Shown piece after piece: positions 53,616-63,957 of a stretch of 64,000 nt of DNA. The notes under the pieces were generated by a model. The model ran no database searches and was not told the origin of the DNA. It saw only the letters and a list, made by a program, of their open reading frames with translations. Origin of the DNA: Sulfitobacter geojensis (GTDB lineage Bacteria; Pseudomonadota; Alphaproteobacteria; Rhodobacterales; Rhodobacteraceae); contig NZ_JASE01000005.1 in assembly GCF_000622325.1 (NCBI RefSeq), positions 1,488,001 through 1,552,000 of the forward strand, in the 5' to 3' direction. Positions within the stretch are counted from its first letter, which is position 1, and every line of letters begins with the position of its first letter. The position numbers and the translations under genes were made by a program.

Positions 53616-53636
53616 CTTCATCTTGCCCCTAAACTC
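53616..53636. repeat. Partial copy of a dispersed repeat
   Basis: CTTCATCTTGCCCCTAAACTC matches 62817-62837 at 20 of 21 positions. Only this arm is present here; at the other locus the full inverted repeat exists. Confidence 0.5.
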
Positions 53637-53668
53637 GATTCCGCGCCCGACAGCGGACGCGGCATAGG

Positions 53669-56600
53669 TTACTCCATCTCTGCCAGACGATCCAAAGCGG
53701 CCTGCAACTGGTCCGCCTCTTCCTGACGTGCATCCAGATTGGCCTGCGCTTCCGCGACGACCTCTTCGGGGGCTGAAGCTGCGAATTTCGGGTTGTTCAA
53801 CCGGCCTTTCAAACCCCCAATCTCCTTGCCCAGCTTGTCCAGCGATTTCTGTAAACGCGCCTTTTCCTCGGCAATGTCGATCAGACCGGCCAGCGGCAGA
53901 CCAAAGGTTGCGCCGGGGGCGCCGATCGACACAGTCCCTTTCGGAAATACGTCAGCGCGTTCAAGGCTTTCCACCCGGGCAAGGCGTTTGATCATGGTCT
54001 CGTTGCGCGCCCATGCACCTTTGGCGGCATCGTCCATTTCGGTCACGATCATCGGCACTTTCAGACCCGCAGGCACATGCATCTGCGCGCGCGCGGAACG
54101 GATCGCTTCGATCAGACCAATCACCCAGTTCAATTCGCGGTCCGCTTCCGCGTCCAGCAAATCGGCGGTGGTGTAGGTTGGCCAATCCGCGTGAACCAAC
54201 ATCTTGGCGCGGGTCGCGGTGGACTGCCACAGCTCTTCGGTGATGAACGGCATGATCGGGTGCAGCAGCACCAGACATTGATCCAGCACCCAGCCCAGCG
54301 TCTGGCGGGTTTCTTCGGCTTCCGCCGCGCCGTCTTGCAACAGGGGTTTGGACAGTTCTACATACCAGTCACAGACCTTGCCCCAGACAAAGGCGTAAAG
54401 CGTGTTGGCGGCATCGTTGAACCGGTAGTTGGTTAGGGCGGCATCCACCTCTTCACGCACACGGGCGGTTTCACCGATGATCCATTTGTTCAGGGTCGCA
54501 GCGGGTGTCGGCATCGTGCGCGGCGTGCCGGTGAAAACCCCGTTCATTTCGGCGAAACGGTGGGCGTTCCACAGTTTCGTGCCGAAATTGCGGTAGCCGG
54601 TGATGCGCGCGGTCGACAGCTTCAAATCGCGCCCCATCGCCGCCATCGACGTCACGGTAAAGCGTACCGCGTCCGCGCCGAACTCGTCGATCAGCTCCAA
54701 CGGATCAAGCACGTTGCCGAGGGATTTCGACATCTTCTTGCCCTTCTCGTCGCGCACCAGGGCGTGGACGTAGACGGTATCGAAGGGCTTTTGATCGACC
54801 ACGGCGTATTGCATCATCATCATGCGGGCGACCCAGAAGAAGATGATGTCAAAACCTGTGATCAAAACAGAGGTGGGGAAGTATTTTTCCAAGGCTTCCG
54901 TCTGTTCGGGCCAGCCAAGCGTGCCGATGGGCCAGAGGCCGGAGGAGAACCAAGTGTCCAGCACGTCAGGGTCGCGCCAGACCGGATAAACGATATCGGT
55001 CGGATCCTGACTGCCGGTATAAACTGCAAGGCTTTCGGCCAGAACATGCATGGCTTCGCTGCGCGAACCGACTTCGACGACGCGGGCATGGTTCAATGGC
55101 GTTGGCAGCTTGACCAACACATCGGCAAAGCTGTCGTTGACCGCATCGAAATCGGCGGCGCAGTGATGGTGATCGCTGCTTTCCGGTAGGGATTGCTGCA
55201 ACAAAAGGCGGGACAATTCGACCATGTCCAATGCGCCGTCGCCCTCATCATCGGTAAAGCCGCGCCCTTTCAGGTCAAGCCCGTACCACACCGGGATTTG
55301 GTGCCCCCACCACAACTGGCGCGAGATACACCACGGCTCGATGTTTTCCAGCCAGTGGAAATACACCTTCTTGTCCTGCTCGGGCAGGATGCGGACCTCA
55401 TCATTGCGCACCGCGTCAATCGCGGGCTGCACGATCTTGTCGGTGGCGACGAACCATTGATCCGTCAGCGCCGGTTCGATCACAACCTTGGAGCGGTCGC
55501 CGAAGGGCTGCATGATCTTTTTGGCCTCGACCAGCGGGACGGGGGACTCATCCTGCGGCTCTACCTCGTCTTCGCCCTTTTTCTTCTTCTTGGCCGGCTT
55601 GCCCAGACGCGGATCGTCATGGGCTGTCATTACGGCCAGACCTTCGGCTGTAATGTCGGCGATGACTTTTGCACGCGCGTCGAAGCGGTCAAGACCGCGG
55701 TAGTCTTCGGGCACAAGGTTGATTTCGGTCGCGTCGAACGGCGCTTCCTCGGTGCCATTGGCGATGGCCTGCGCGCGGGCGGCAGCCTGATCGTAGGGCA
55801 ATCCGTCGGCACGCATCGCACCGCGCGTGTCCATCAGCGCGTAAAGCGGGATATTGTTGCGCTTGGCGACTTCGTAGTCGTTGAAGTCATGGGCACCGGT
55901 GATCTTCACGGCACCGGACCCGAAATCAGGATCGGGGTATTCATCGGTGATGATCGGGATCAGGCGGCGGTGTTCCTTTGGGCCCACCGGAATTTCGCAG
56001 AGTTGCCCGATAATGGAGGTATAGCGTTCATCGCTTGGGTGGACCGCAACCGCGCCGTCGCCCAGCATGGTTTCAGGGCGCGTGGTGGCGATGGAGATAT
56101 AGTCGCGTTCTTCGGAAAGGGTGACGTTGCCGTCTTCGTCTTTCTCGACATAGGTATAGGTGGAACCGCCCGCGAGCGGGTATTTGAAGTGCCACATGTG
56201 GCCGTCAACTTCTGTGCTCTCTACCTCAAGGTCCGAGATTGCGGTCTCAAAATGCGGATCCCAGTTCACCAACCGTTTGCCGCGATAAATCAGGCCCTTG
56301 TTATACATGTCGACAAAGACTTTGATCACCGCGTCGTGAAAATTGCCTTCTTCGCCGGCGGGGGCGTTCGGGGCGCCGGACATGGTGAACGCGTTGCGAT
56401 CCCAATCACAGGACGCGCCAAGGCGCTTCAGCTGGTCGATGATCGTGCCGCCGGATTTGGCTTTCCACTTCCAGATCTCGGCAGTGAAATCATCGCGTGA
56501 CCATTCGCGGCGGGGCGGTTTGCCATCAGCCGCAAGCTGGCGTTCCACAACCATTTGCGTCGCAATGCCTGCGTGGTCCTGACCCGGCTGCCACAACGTG

Positions 56601-56824
56601 TCGAACCCGCGCATCCGGTGCCAGCGCGTCAGAATGTCCTGCAAGGTGTTATTGAACGCATGGCCCATGTGCAAAACGCCGGTGACATTGGGCGGCGGGA
56701 TCATGATCGAAAACGTCTCATCGCGCGAGGCGTTTGCACCCGCCTTGAAGGCACCGGCCTTTTCCCAGGCGGCGTAAAGGCGGGCTTCGGCCTCGCCAGA
56801 GTCAAAATTCTTTTCCAGAGCCAT
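53669..56824 (-). CDS. valS: Valyl-tRNA synthetase
   Basis: The 1051-residue enzyme charges tRNA-Val. The class I HIGH motif is HMGH (residues 52-55) in [12 protein letters not shown], and KMSKS is at about residue 697. It is longer than the E. coli enzyme (951); part of the surplus is a lysine/glutamate-rich insert ([15 protein letters not shown]) in the editing region. The C-terminus has the coiled-coil arm with [18 protein letters not shown]. No T-box or other control element is visible upstream. Confidence 0.96.
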   Translation of the reverse strand: MALEKNFDSGEAEARLYAAWEKAGAFKAGANASRDETFSIMIPPPNVTGVLHMGHAFNNTLQDILTRWHRMRGFDTLWQPGQDHAGIATQMVVERQLAADGKPPRREWSRDDFTAEIWKWKAKSGGTIIDQLKRLGASCDWDRNAFTMSGAPNAPAGEEGNFHDAVIKVFVDMYNKGLIYRGKRLVNWDPHFETAISDLEVESTEVDGHMWHFKYPLAGGSTYTYVEKDEDGNVTLSEERDYISIATTRPETMLGDGAVAVHPSDERYTSIIGQLCEIPVGPKEHRRLIPIITDEYPDPDFGSGAVKITGAHDFNDYEVAKRNNIPLYALMDTRGAMRADGLPYDQAAARAQAIANGTEEAPFDATEINLVPEDYRGLDRFDARAKVIADITAEGLAVMTAHDDPRLGKPAKKKKKGEDEVEPQDESPVPLVEAKKIMQPFGDRSKVVIEPALTDQWFVATDKIVQPAIDAVRNDEVRILPEQDKKVYFHWLENIEPWCISRQLWWGHQIPVWYGLDLKGRGFTDDEGDGALDMVELSRLLLQQSLPESSDHHHCAADFDAVNDSFADVLVKLPTPLNHARVVEVGSRSEAMHVLAESLAVYTGSQDPTDIVYPVWRDPDVLDTWFSSGLWPIGTLGWPEQTEALEKYFPTSVLITGFDIIFFWVARMMMMQYAVVDQKPFDTVYVHALVRDEKGKKMSKSLGNVLDPLELIDEFGADAVRFTVTSMAAMGRDLKLSTARITGYRNFGTKLWNAHRFAEMNGVFTGTPRTMPTPAATLNKWIIGETARVREEVDAALTNYRFNDAANTLYAFVWGKVCDWYVELSKPLLQDGAAEAEETRQTLGWVLDQCLVLLHPIMPFITEELWQSTATRAKMLVHADWPTYTTADLLDAEADRELNWVIGLIEAIRSARAQMHVPAGLKVPMIVTEMDDAAKGAWARNETMIKRLARVESLERADVFPKGTVSIGAPGATFGLPLAGLIDIAEEKARLQKSLDKLGKEIGGLKGRLNNPKFAASAPEEVVAEAQANLDARQEEADQLQAALDRLAEME

Positions 56825-56958
56825 GATTTTGCATCCTCAAACAGGTTTGACCGATGATCTAACGAACGTTGCGGCGAAGGGAAAGGGCGGGCTGGACAAG
56901 AGGCGTCAGGCGGGTATGTCTTTGTAGGGAAATCATCCTCAGCAAAGGGCAGCGCATC

Positions 56959-59256
56959 ATGGATAAATTCGGGAAAAGCCAATCGACCATTCGGACCGAA
57001 GATGTGCGGTTTCTGACCGGCGAGGGCCGATATGTCGATGACATCGCGCCGAAAGTGGCGCTGCATGCCTATTTCTTTCGCTCGACCGTGGCGCATGGGA
57101 TGATTACCGAGCTGGATGTGTCGGATGCGAAAGAGTCCGACGGTGTGCATCTTGTGCTGACCTGTGCCGATCTGGAAGCGGCGGGCATGGATATTGCCAT
57201 GGCCGGTGCGCAAATTCCCAATCGTGACGGGACCAAAGGCGCAGGGCCGCTGCGCCCCATGCTGGCCAAGGACCGTGTGCGCTATGTGGGGGAACCGGTT
57301 GCGGTGATCATCGCCGACACGATCGCGCAGGCGCGCGATGCGGCGGAACTGATCATGTTTGATGTGGATGACCTGCCCGCCAAGATCGATGTGACGGCAG
57401 GGGGCGAGACCCTGCATGCCGAAGCGCCTGACAACAAGGCAATGGATTGGGGCATGGGTGACGAGGCCGCGACCGAAGCGGCGTTCAAGGCGGCCGCGAA
57501 AACCGTAGCGCTGGATGTCGATGACAACCGCATCATCGTCAATTCGATGGAGCCGCGCGGCTGTTTCGCCGAATGGTCCGATGGCCGCGTGCATGTCGCC
57601 AACAACGGACAAGGTGTTTGGGTTCACAAGGGCTATATCGCCAAGGCATTCGGACTGGACGAAGACAAAGTGCGTGTGACCAATCCCGACACCGGTGGCG
57701 GTTTCGGGATGAAATCGATGACCTACAATGAATATTTCTGCGTGGCGCAAGCCGCACGCGCGGTGGGCAAGCCGGTGCGCTGGATGTCCGAACGCACCGA
57801 AGCAATGCTCAGCGACAATGGCGGGCGCGATCTGACGTCCTTGGCCGAATTCGCCTTTGATGCGGACAACCGGATCACCGCCTACCGCGTTACCAGCAAA
57901 TGCAACCTTGGCGCTTATAACTCGCAGTTTGCCCAGTTCATCCAGACCCAGCTGTTCAGCCGTGTCTTGACCGGTGTCTATGATGTGCAAACCTCTTGGT
58001 TGCAGGTCGACGGCTATTACACCAACACCGTGCCAGTGGATGCCTATCGCGGGGCCGGTCGGCCTGAAGCGATTTATGTGCTTGAACGCCTGATGGACCG
58101 CGCGGCGCGCGAATTGGGTGTCGATCCGTGGGAGTTGCGGCGGATCAACTTTATCAAACCGGATCAGTTTCCGTACAAGGCGGCAACGGGCGAAACCTAT
58201 GATGTCGGTGATTTCAACCGGTTGCTGACCCGCATCGCAGGCGAGGCGGACCTTGACGGGTTTGAAGCGCGCAAGGAAGCCGATGCCAAGCGGGGGCTGC
58301 TGCGCGGTCAAGGGCTGTGTTACTACATCGAAAGCATCTTGGGCGATCCCAGCGAGGGTGCCAAAGTCGAATTCGAGGAAGACGGCAGCGTCACAATCTA
58401 CGTCGGCACCCAGTCAAACGGGCAGGGGCATGAAACGGTTTACGCCCAATTTCTAGCCGACCAAACCGGCATTCCTGCGGACCGCATCCGCGTAGTTCAG
58501 GGCGATTCGGATCTAATTGCAAAGGGCGGTGGCACAGGCGGTTCGCGATCTGTAACCACACAGAACAACGCGACCTTGGCGACTGTTGCGGCGATGACAG
58601 AAAGCTTCACCGCATTTCTGGCCGATGAAATGGGCGTACCAGCGAGCGAGATCAGCTTTGACGATGAACGTTTCCGCGCCGAGGGATCGAACCTGACGCC
58701 GACCATGCTGGAGGTCGCCGAAATGGCCCGCGAAAAAGGCCGTGACGAACTGCTCAGCCATCACGAACGTGCGACCTTGCCAGCGCGCAGTTTCCCCAAC
58801 GGGGCCCATGTTGCAGAGGTCGTGATTGATCCCGAAACTGGCGTTGTAACAACCGATCGCTATACCGTCGTTGATGATTTCGGCAACCTTATCAACCCGA
58901 TGCTGGCCGAAGGTCAGGTGCACGGCGGGGTCGCCCAAGGGGTCGGACAAGCGGTGCAGGAACGGGTGGTTTACGACGAGGACGGTCAACTGCTCACGGC
59001 ATCGTTTATGGACTATGCCATGCCCCGTGCGACAGACCTTCCTTACATTTCCTTTACGTCTGAGCCTGTACCCTCGACGGCGAACATCATGGGCATGAAA
59101 GGCTGCGGCGAAGCGGGAACCGTGGGGGCCATGGCGGCCCTCGCGAATGCGGTGCAGGATGCGCTGTGGGATCAAGGGGTGCGGCAGGCAGATATGCCGT
59201 TCACGCCGCATCGTGTCTGGGAGTTGTTGAATGAGGGCCGGATCGCGGCAGAGTAA
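56959..59256 (+). CDS. CoxL-type (form II) molybdenum hydroxylase large subunit, no partners adjacent
   Basis: The 765-residue protein belongs to the xanthine dehydrogenase/CO dehydrogenase large-subunit family. The active-site loop is AYRGAGR (residues 362-368), the form II signature, not the AYxCSFR of true CO dehydrogenase, so CO oxidation is unlikely and the substrate is unknown. FGMKSMTYNEY and GQGHETVYAQFLADQTGIP bind the molybdopterin cytosine dinucleotide. The medium (FAD) and small (2Fe-2S) subunits are not in the window. The start is the ATG at 56959 (MDKFGKSQSTIRTEDV). It overlaps the DUF2235 gene by 26 bases. Confidence 0.9.
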   Translation: MDKFGKSQSTIRTEDVRFLTGEGRYVDDIAPKVALHAYFFRSTVAHGMITELDVSDAKESDGVHLVLTCADLEAAGMDIAMAGAQIPNRDGTKGAGPLRPMLAKDRVRYVGEPVAVIIADTIAQARDAAELIMFDVDDLPAKIDVTAGGETLHAEAPDNKAMDWGMGDEAATEAAFKAAAKTVALDVDDNRIIVNSMEPRGCFAEWSDGRVHVANNGQGVWVHKGYIAKAFGLDEDKVRVTNPDTGGGFGMKSMTYNEYFCVAQAARAVGKPVRWMSERTEAMLSDNGGRDLTSLAEFAFDADNRITAYRVTSKCNLGAYNSQFAQFIQTQLFSRVLTGVYDVQTSWLQVDGYYTNTVPVDAYRGAGRPEAIYVLERLMDRAARELGVDPWELRRINFIKPDQFPYKAATGETYDVGDFNRLLTRIAGEADLDGFEARKEADAKRGLLRGQGLCYYIESILGDPSEGAKVEFEEDGSVTIYVGTQSNGQGHETVYAQFLADQTGIPADRIRVVQGDSDLIAKGGGTGGSRSVTTQNNATLATVAAMTESFTAFLADEMGVPASEISFDDERFRAEGSNLTPTMLEVAEMAREKGRDELLSHHERATLPARSFPNGAHVAEVVIDPETGVVTTDRYTVVDDFGNLINPMLAEGQVHGGVAQGVGQAVQERVVYDEDGQLLTASFMDYAMPRATDLPYISFTSEPVPSTANIMGMKGCGEAGTVGAMAALANAVQDALWDQGVRQADMPFTPHRVWELLNEGRIAAE

Positions 59257-60295
59257 CCCCAAGGGCGACCAGACCCTTTACGCGCAAACGGCACCTCGGG
59301 CCGCTGCCACCCATGTGATCGTGCTCGACGGCACCCTGTCGTCGCTGGAGCCGCTGCACCAGACCAACGCCGCGCGCACCTATATGTTGCTCAAGGAACA
59401 GGGCGCGGCGGTTTCGCTTTACTATGAGGCGGGGTTGCAGTGGGACAAATGGCGTTCCGTGTTGGATGTGGCGTCAGGCAAAGGGATCAACCGGTTGATC
59501 CGGCGGGCCTATGGCTGGCTCGCTTCGCGCTATCGCCCCGGTGACAGGATTTTCCTGTTTGGCTATTCGCGCGGGGCCTATGCGGTACGCTCGTTGGCTG
59601 GCGTGATTGATATGGTCGGGCTGCTGCGGGCCGAACATGCAACCACACGCAACATCCGCATGGCCTATCGCCATTACGAATGCAGCCCCGAACAGACGAC
59701 GCGGCAGGCCTTTCGCGCGGCGCATTGCCACGACGCGGCCGAAATCGAGATGATCGGCGTTTGGGATACGGTGAAGTCGCTGGGGATCAATGCGCCTGTG
59801 CTGTGGCGCCTGTCAGAACATCTGCACGCCTTTCACAATCACGACCTTAGCGGCGTTGTGCGCAACGGGTTTCACGCGCTGGCCCATGATGAAAACCGCG
59901 TGGCTTATAAACCGGTGCTATGGCAATCACATGCGGGGTTTTCGGGGCGGGTGGAACAGGTCTGGTTCCCCGGTGCCCACGGCGATGTCGGCGGGCAGCT
60001 CGGCGGGTTCGAGGCGGCACGCCCCCTTGCGAATATCCCTCTGGTCTGGATGCTGGAGCAGGCGGAAAGCTGCGACTTGCCGTTGCCAACCGGTTGGCGG
60101 GGGCGCTTTACACAGGATGCAATGGCACCTGCGCGCGGCACCTGGCGCGGGCATGGCAAGATATTGATGTCACGCAAGAAACGGATCATCGGATACGACC
60201 CGTCAGAGCGGCTGCATGAGAGTATTGCGCTGCGTCAGGGCAGTTTGGTTGACCCCGAAACACCCGCGCGGGCGGCGGATGCGCGCGATACTTAA
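59231..60295 (+). CDS. DUF2235 domain protein (alpha/beta-hydrolase-like)
   Basis: The 354-residue protein has FGYSRGAYAVRSLAGVI, a GxSxG-type nucleophile elbow, and WFPGAHGDVGG, which is the late DUF2235 motif with the catalytic acid. DUF2235 occurs in Tle1 phospholipase effectors of type VI secretion but also in ordinary cytosolic proteins; there is no secretion or immunity gene here and no signal peptide, so an effector role is unlikely. Its ATG lies 26 bases inside the CoxL-type gene, so the two are coupled. Confidence 0.82.
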   Translation: MRAGSRQSNPKGDQTLYAQTAPRAAATHVIVLDGTLSSLEPLHQTNAARTYMLLKEQGAAVSLYYEAGLQWDKWRSVLDVASGKGINRLIRRAYGWLASRYRPGDRIFLFGYSRGAYAVRSLAGVIDMVGLLRAEHATTRNIRMAYRHYECSPEQTTRQAFRAAHCHDAAEIEMIGVWDTVKSLGINAPVLWRLSEHLHAFHNHDLSGVVRNGFHALAHDENRVAYKPVLWQSHAGFSGRVEQVWFPGAHGDVGGQLGGFEAARPLANIPLVWMLEQAESCDLPLPTGWRGRFTQDAMAPARGTWRGHGKILMSRKKRIIGYDPSERLHESIALRQGSLVDPETPARAADARDT

Positions 60296-60317
60296 AACGG
60301 TGAGGCGGAACGCGCGT

Positions 60318-60800
60318 TCAGGCGATCTTCATCACGATGCAGGTCGTTGAGCCCGTGGCATATAGTTTGCCATCCTCGACCCCGCGGATTTCACCATGGG
60401 CAACACCGGTTGAGCGGCCCACGTGATCGGTGACGCCGGTGCAATCAACCTGCATGCCCAATGGAATGCCGCGCAAAATATTAATCTTGTATTCCAATGT
60501 GGTATAGATCGACCCGCGCGGCACTTGTGTCATCACGGCACAGGCCATCGCGCTGTCCAGCAATGTCCCGTACCAGCCGCCGTGCACCGTGCCCATCGGG
60601 TTGGTTACGTTGAATTCCGGCGCGCCGCGAAACACCGCGCGTCCTGCTTCGATCGCATGCAACGAATAGCCCATGGTCCCCCCGATGGGCGGGCCGGGGT
60701 TGGTGCCATCAAGGATCGCCTGCATGAACTCAAGGCCTGAAAGCTTTAACGCTTCTGACTGGCTCAACAGATCTTCGGGTTTTGTGGCAAGGCGGGGCAT
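60318..60800 (-). CDS. PaaI family hotdog-fold thioesterase
   Basis: The 160-residue protein has the PaaI/YdiI-type core NPMGTVHGGWYGTLLDSAMACAV with the catalytic acidic residue after the GG turn, and a later VGRSTGVAHGEIRG. It probably hydrolyses an acyl-CoA. It converges with the DUF2235 gene. The substrate cannot be read from the sequence. Confidence 0.85.
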   Translation of the reverse strand: MPRLATKPEDLLSQSEALKLSGLEFMQAILDGTNPGPPIGGTMGYSLHAIEAGRAVFRGAPEFNVTNPMGTVHGGWYGTLLDSAMACAVMTQVPRGSIYTTLEYKINILRGIPLGMQVDCTGVTDHVGRSTGVAHGEIRGVEDGKLYATGSTTCIVMKIA

Positions 60801-60866
60801 GGACGGGTTCCTTTGGCTTCGGGTATCGGCTGATGCTAGGGCGCAAAGCCCCCCGAAGCCAAGCGG

Positions 60867-61733
60867 TTACGCCACGTCCCGAACCGAGACCTGCGGTGTC
60901 ACGCCAAGCGCGCGGCAAACGTTGCGGGTCAACTCGGCACGGTTCAACGTATAGAAATGCAAATCCTCGACGCCTTCGTCGACAAGCGTGCTGCACATTT
61001 CGGTGCACAGCGCGGTCGCCAACAGATCGTGGCGGTCGTCACGGATGGCTGCCTCAAAAGCATCATCCAGCCATGCAGGCACTGGCGTGCCGCAACGCTT
61101 TGCAAAGTTGCGCGCAGACTTCCAGTTCAGGACCGGCAGGATGCCCGGCGTGATCGGTTTGTCGATCCCGGCTTTGGCGCAGGCATCACGGAAACGCAGG
61201 AAACTGTCGGTTTCAAAGAAGAACTGGGTGATCGCCTCGTCCGCGCCCGCCTCGAACTTGCGCTTGAGCCATTGGACGTTGGCATCCATATCGGCGGCCT
61301 CGGGGTGGCTGTCGGGATAGGCCCCGACGCGAATGTTGAACGTGCCCTTACCGGCCAGCGCCTCGATCAGTGCGCAGCTGTCGGCAAACCCTTCGGGATG
61401 CGGTGTGAATGTTTTGGCACCGTCCTGCGGATCACCACGCAGGGCAACAATATCCGTAACGCCGATTTTCGCAAAAGTATCAGCGACTTCCAGCGTTTCC
61501 GCCTTGCTGGCCCCGACACAGGTTAGATGTGCGGCAACAGGTAAACCGGAAGTGCGACGCAGCACATGTGCGGCGTCATGGGTCAAATCGCGGGTTGTGC
61601 CACCCGCACCATAGGTGACGGAGAAAAACCGCGGCTCAAGAGGGGCCAACATCTGCGCGGTGTCCCAAAGGTTGAAGCCCGCATCGACATTGCGGGGCGG
61701 GAAAACTTCGAAGGAAACGCGAGGGCTGGTCAT
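60867..61733 (-). CDS. metF: Methylenetetrahydrofolate reductase
   Basis: The 288-residue enzyme reduces 5,10-methylene- to 5-methyl-tetrahydrofolate for methionine synthesis, using FAD. SFEVFPPRN, TYGAGGTTRDLTHDAA and AHLTCVG are typical. It is divergent from the MetR-like gene, with a consensus MetR box in the 96-base spacer, so it is likely activated by homocysteine-bound MetR. Confidence 0.95.
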   Translation of the reverse strand: MTSPRVSFEVFPPRNVDAGFNLWDTAQMLAPLEPRFFSVTYGAGGTTRDLTHDAAHVLRRTSGLPVAAHLTCVGASKAETLEVADTFAKIGVTDIVALRGDPQDGAKTFTPHPEGFADSCALIEALAGKGTFNIRVGAYPDSHPEAADMDANVQWLKRKFEAGADEAITQFFFETDSFLRFRDACAKAGIDKPITPGILPVLNWKSARNFAKRCGTPVPAWLDDAFEAAIRDDRHDLLATALCTEMCSTLVDEGVEDLHFYTLNRAELTRNVCRALGVTPQVSVRDVA

Positions 61734-61783
61734 CTGGATCGTCCTTTTATGCTCTGAGCACCCTTGTACTGCACTGCGCGTCG

Positions 61784-61796
61784 TGAAACAAATTCA
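61784..61796. promoter_or_regulatory. MetR box between metF and metR
   Basis: TGAAACAAATTCA fits the MetR consensus TGAANNNNNTTCA exactly. It lies in the spacer between the two divergent genes, 51 bases from the metF start and 33 from the regulator start. Confidence 0.75.
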
Positions 61797-61829
61797 TAAC
61801 TTTCATCTTGAACATGAGGATCGCCTCAC

Positions 61830-62735
61830 ATGCATATCGAGTTCCGGCATCTGCGCACCATTCAGGCCATCCACGAAGCTGGCGGTCTGGCCCGCGCGGC
61901 CGAACAGATGAACATCACCCAATCCGCGCTGAGCCATCAGGTGAAGGGGCTGGAAGATCAGGCCGGAGTCGAGCTGTTTGTCCGCCGGTCCAAGCCGTTA
62001 AAGCTGTCGCCGGCAGGATTGCGCCTGTTAAAACTGGCACAGCAGGTTTTGCCGCAAGTACAGGCCTTGCAAGATGAATTTACCGGCCTGCGTGCGGGCA
62101 GTACCGGGCGGATGCATATCGCGATCGAATGCCATGCCTGTTTCGAGTGGCTGTTTCCCGTTTTGGAACAGTTCCGTCGCAGCTGGCCGGACGTGGATGT
62201 CGACATCCGTCCCGGTCTGGCGTTCGATGCGCTGCCGGCGTTGCTGCGCGAAGAGGTGGATTTGGTCGTGTCCTCGGACCCCGAGGATCTTGCCGGCGTG
62301 ACCTTTGTTGAACTTTTTGATTACAAAGCGGTTTTTGTGGCGGCCAGCACCCATCCCCTGGCGGCGAAGCCGTTTGTCGATGCCGCGGATTTTCGCGGTG
62401 AAACGCTGATCACCTATCCGGTCGAGCGCACGCGACTGGATGTGTTCAGCCAGCTATTGATCCCCGCCAAAGTGGAACCGGCTGCGATCCGGCAGGTCGA
62501 ACTTACCGCCGTGATCCTGTTGCTGGTGGCATCGAACAGGGGCGTGTCGGTGCTGCCCGATTGGGTGGTGCGCGAGGTGAAATATTCCTCCGACTATGTC
62601 ACGCGCCCTTTGACGAAGGATGGTGTGACGCGCCGCCTATATGCGGCGGTGCGCACCGATGATCTGGGTAAACCGTTTATGGATCAACTGCTGAAACTGG
62701 CAGGGGACGAGGCACGAAAATTACAGGCGGTTTAA
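61830..62735 (+). CDS. metR: LysR family regulator, MetR-like
   Basis: The 301-residue protein has the LysR helix-turn-helix (AIHEAGGLARAAEQMNITQS at about residues 14-33, then ALSHQVKGLE) and a sensor domain that starts MHIAIECHACFEWLFPVLEQF, a MetR hallmark. It is divergent from metF with a consensus MetR box in between. The likely co-effector is homocysteine. Confidence 0.88.
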   Translation: MHIEFRHLRTIQAIHEAGGLARAAEQMNITQSALSHQVKGLEDQAGVELFVRRSKPLKLSPAGLRLLKLAQQVLPQVQALQDEFTGLRAGSTGRMHIAIECHACFEWLFPVLEQFRRSWPDVDVDIRPGLAFDALPALLREEVDLVVSSDPEDLAGVTFVELFDYKAVFVAASTHPLAAKPFVDAADFRGETLITYPVERTRLDVFSQLLIPAKVEPAAIRQVELTAVILLLVASNRGVSVLPDWVVREVKYSSDYVTRPLTKDGVTRRLYAAVRTDDLGKPFMDQLLKLAGDEARKLQAV

Positions 62736-62780
62736 GCTGGCGCGCCAACGCGGGCGGTTGCGTGCGTGCCGACATGTGAT

Positions 62781-62839
62781 TTGAGTTTAGGGGCAAAGCG
62801 AAAGCGCACCCTTCCGCTTCATCTTGCCCTTAAACTCAA
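62781..62839. repeat. Intergenic inverted repeat, related to 53616-53636
   Basis: TTGAGTTTAGGGGCAA (62781-62796) pairs with TTGCCCTTAAACTCAA (62824-62839) with one mismatch, and an inner AAGCG/CGCTT stem lies inside. The gap 62736-62916 holds no gene; this hairpin is its only visible feature and may also end transcription of the metR-like gene. Confidence 0.6.
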
Positions 62840-62916
62840 GAGCTACCGAAGCTGCGCATTTCACGTCGTGCTTCGATGCAAGGAGTAGGGCGGGGTTATC
62901 CCCGCCCAGACTTTAA

Positions 62917-63957
62917 TCAGGAAACCTTCACGATCGCTTTGCCAACGTTCCCGCCCGTCAGCAGATTGATAAAGGCCTGCGGCGCGTTCTCCAGCCCTTC
63001 GGTGATGTCCTCTTGCACGGCAATCTCGCCGCTGGCGACTTTGGGGGCCATTTCCGTAACGAACTCGGGGAAGCGGTCCCAATGGTTCGAGATGATAAAC
63101 CCGTTCACGCTGAGGAAATTGACCAGAATGGTGCGCCACAGTTTTGGGGCGGTCAGACCTGCGCCGCCGGCCTTTTCGCCAAGGCCACCGGCGTTGTACC
63201 ACGAAATCATGCCGCAAATCGGGATGCGTCCAAATTGGTTCATTAGCGGGAGTACCGCCTCAAGAACCTTGCCGCCGACATTTTCGAAATAGATATCGAT
63301 CCCTTTAGGGCATTCCGCCTTCAGGGCCGCATTCAGCGCCTTTGCATCGTCATAGGCGCGGTGGTCAAGACAGGCGTCAAAGCCGAAATGTTCCACAGCT
63401 GTTTTGCATTTATCCGCGCCGCCCGCGATGCCGACAACACGCAGCCCCAGTGATTTTGCAACCTGACCAACCATTGACCCAACCGGTCCCGTGGCGGCGG
63501 CAACGACCAGTGTTTCGCCGGCCTTGGGTTTGCCATAGGCCATCAACCCGTGCCAGCCGGTCAGACCGGGCATGCCGAGCACGCCCAGAGATGTGGTGAT
63601 GGATGCCTGTTCGGGGTCAAGCTTGCGGCACATCTTGGCATCCGCAACCGCATGTGTGGCCCAGCCGAAGGGCCCGAAAACCATGTCGCCTTCTTTGAGA
63701 TGCGCAGAATTCGAGGCGATGACCTTGCCCGCGCTGCCGCCTTCCATCTTGCCGCCAATCGGGACTGGGGCTGCATAGGATTTTGCGTCATCCATGCGCC
63801 CGCGCATGTACGGGTCGAGCGACATGTAATGGACTTCGACCAGAACCTCACCTTCGCCCGGTGTTGGCATATCGGCGCTTTCAAGGCGGAAATTCTCCGG
63901 TGTCGGCGCTCCGTCCGGCCGGCTTGCCAGTACGATCTGTTTCATTTGCGTGCTCAT
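62917..63957 (-). CDS. NADP-dependent MDR oxidoreductase (CurA-like)
   Basis: The 346-residue protein lacks zinc-binding cysteines and has VEVHYMSLDPYMRGRM, MPGLTGWHGLMAYGKPKAGE and AAATGPVGSMVGQVAKSLG (NADP site), then FENVGG. These are typical of the leukotriene-B4-dehydrogenase/curcumin-reductase group of enone reductases. The physiological substrate is unknown. GGGAGAG lies upstream of the ATG at 63957. The last 43 bases of the window hold nothing recognisable. Confidence 0.9.
   Translation of the reverse strand: MSTQMKQIVLASRPDGAPTPENFRLESADMPTPGEGEVLVEVHYMSLDPYMRGRMDDAKSYAAPVPIGGKMEGGSAGKVIASNSAHLKEGDMVFGPFGWATHAVADAKMCRKLDPEQASITTSLGVLGMPGLTGWHGLMAYGKPKAGETLVVAAATGPVGSMVGQVAKSLGLRVVGIAGGADKCKTAVEHFGFDACLDHRAYDDAKALNAALKAECPKGIDIYFENVGGKVLEAVLPLMNQFGRIPICGMISWYNAGGLGEKAGGAGLTAPKLWRTILVNFLSVNGFIISNHWDRFPEFVTEMAPKVASGEIAVQEDITEGLENAPQAFINLLTGGNVGKAIVKVS

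Noticed and set aside
56959-59256. True aerobic CO dehydrogenase (form I coxL)
   Set aside because: The active-site loop reads AYRGAGR, not AYxCSFR, and coxM and coxS are absent.
59231-60295. Type VI secretion phospholipase effector (Tle1)
   Set aside because: The DUF2235 motif is shared, but there is no secretion gene, adaptor or immunity gene nearby, and the gene is coupled to a metabolic one.
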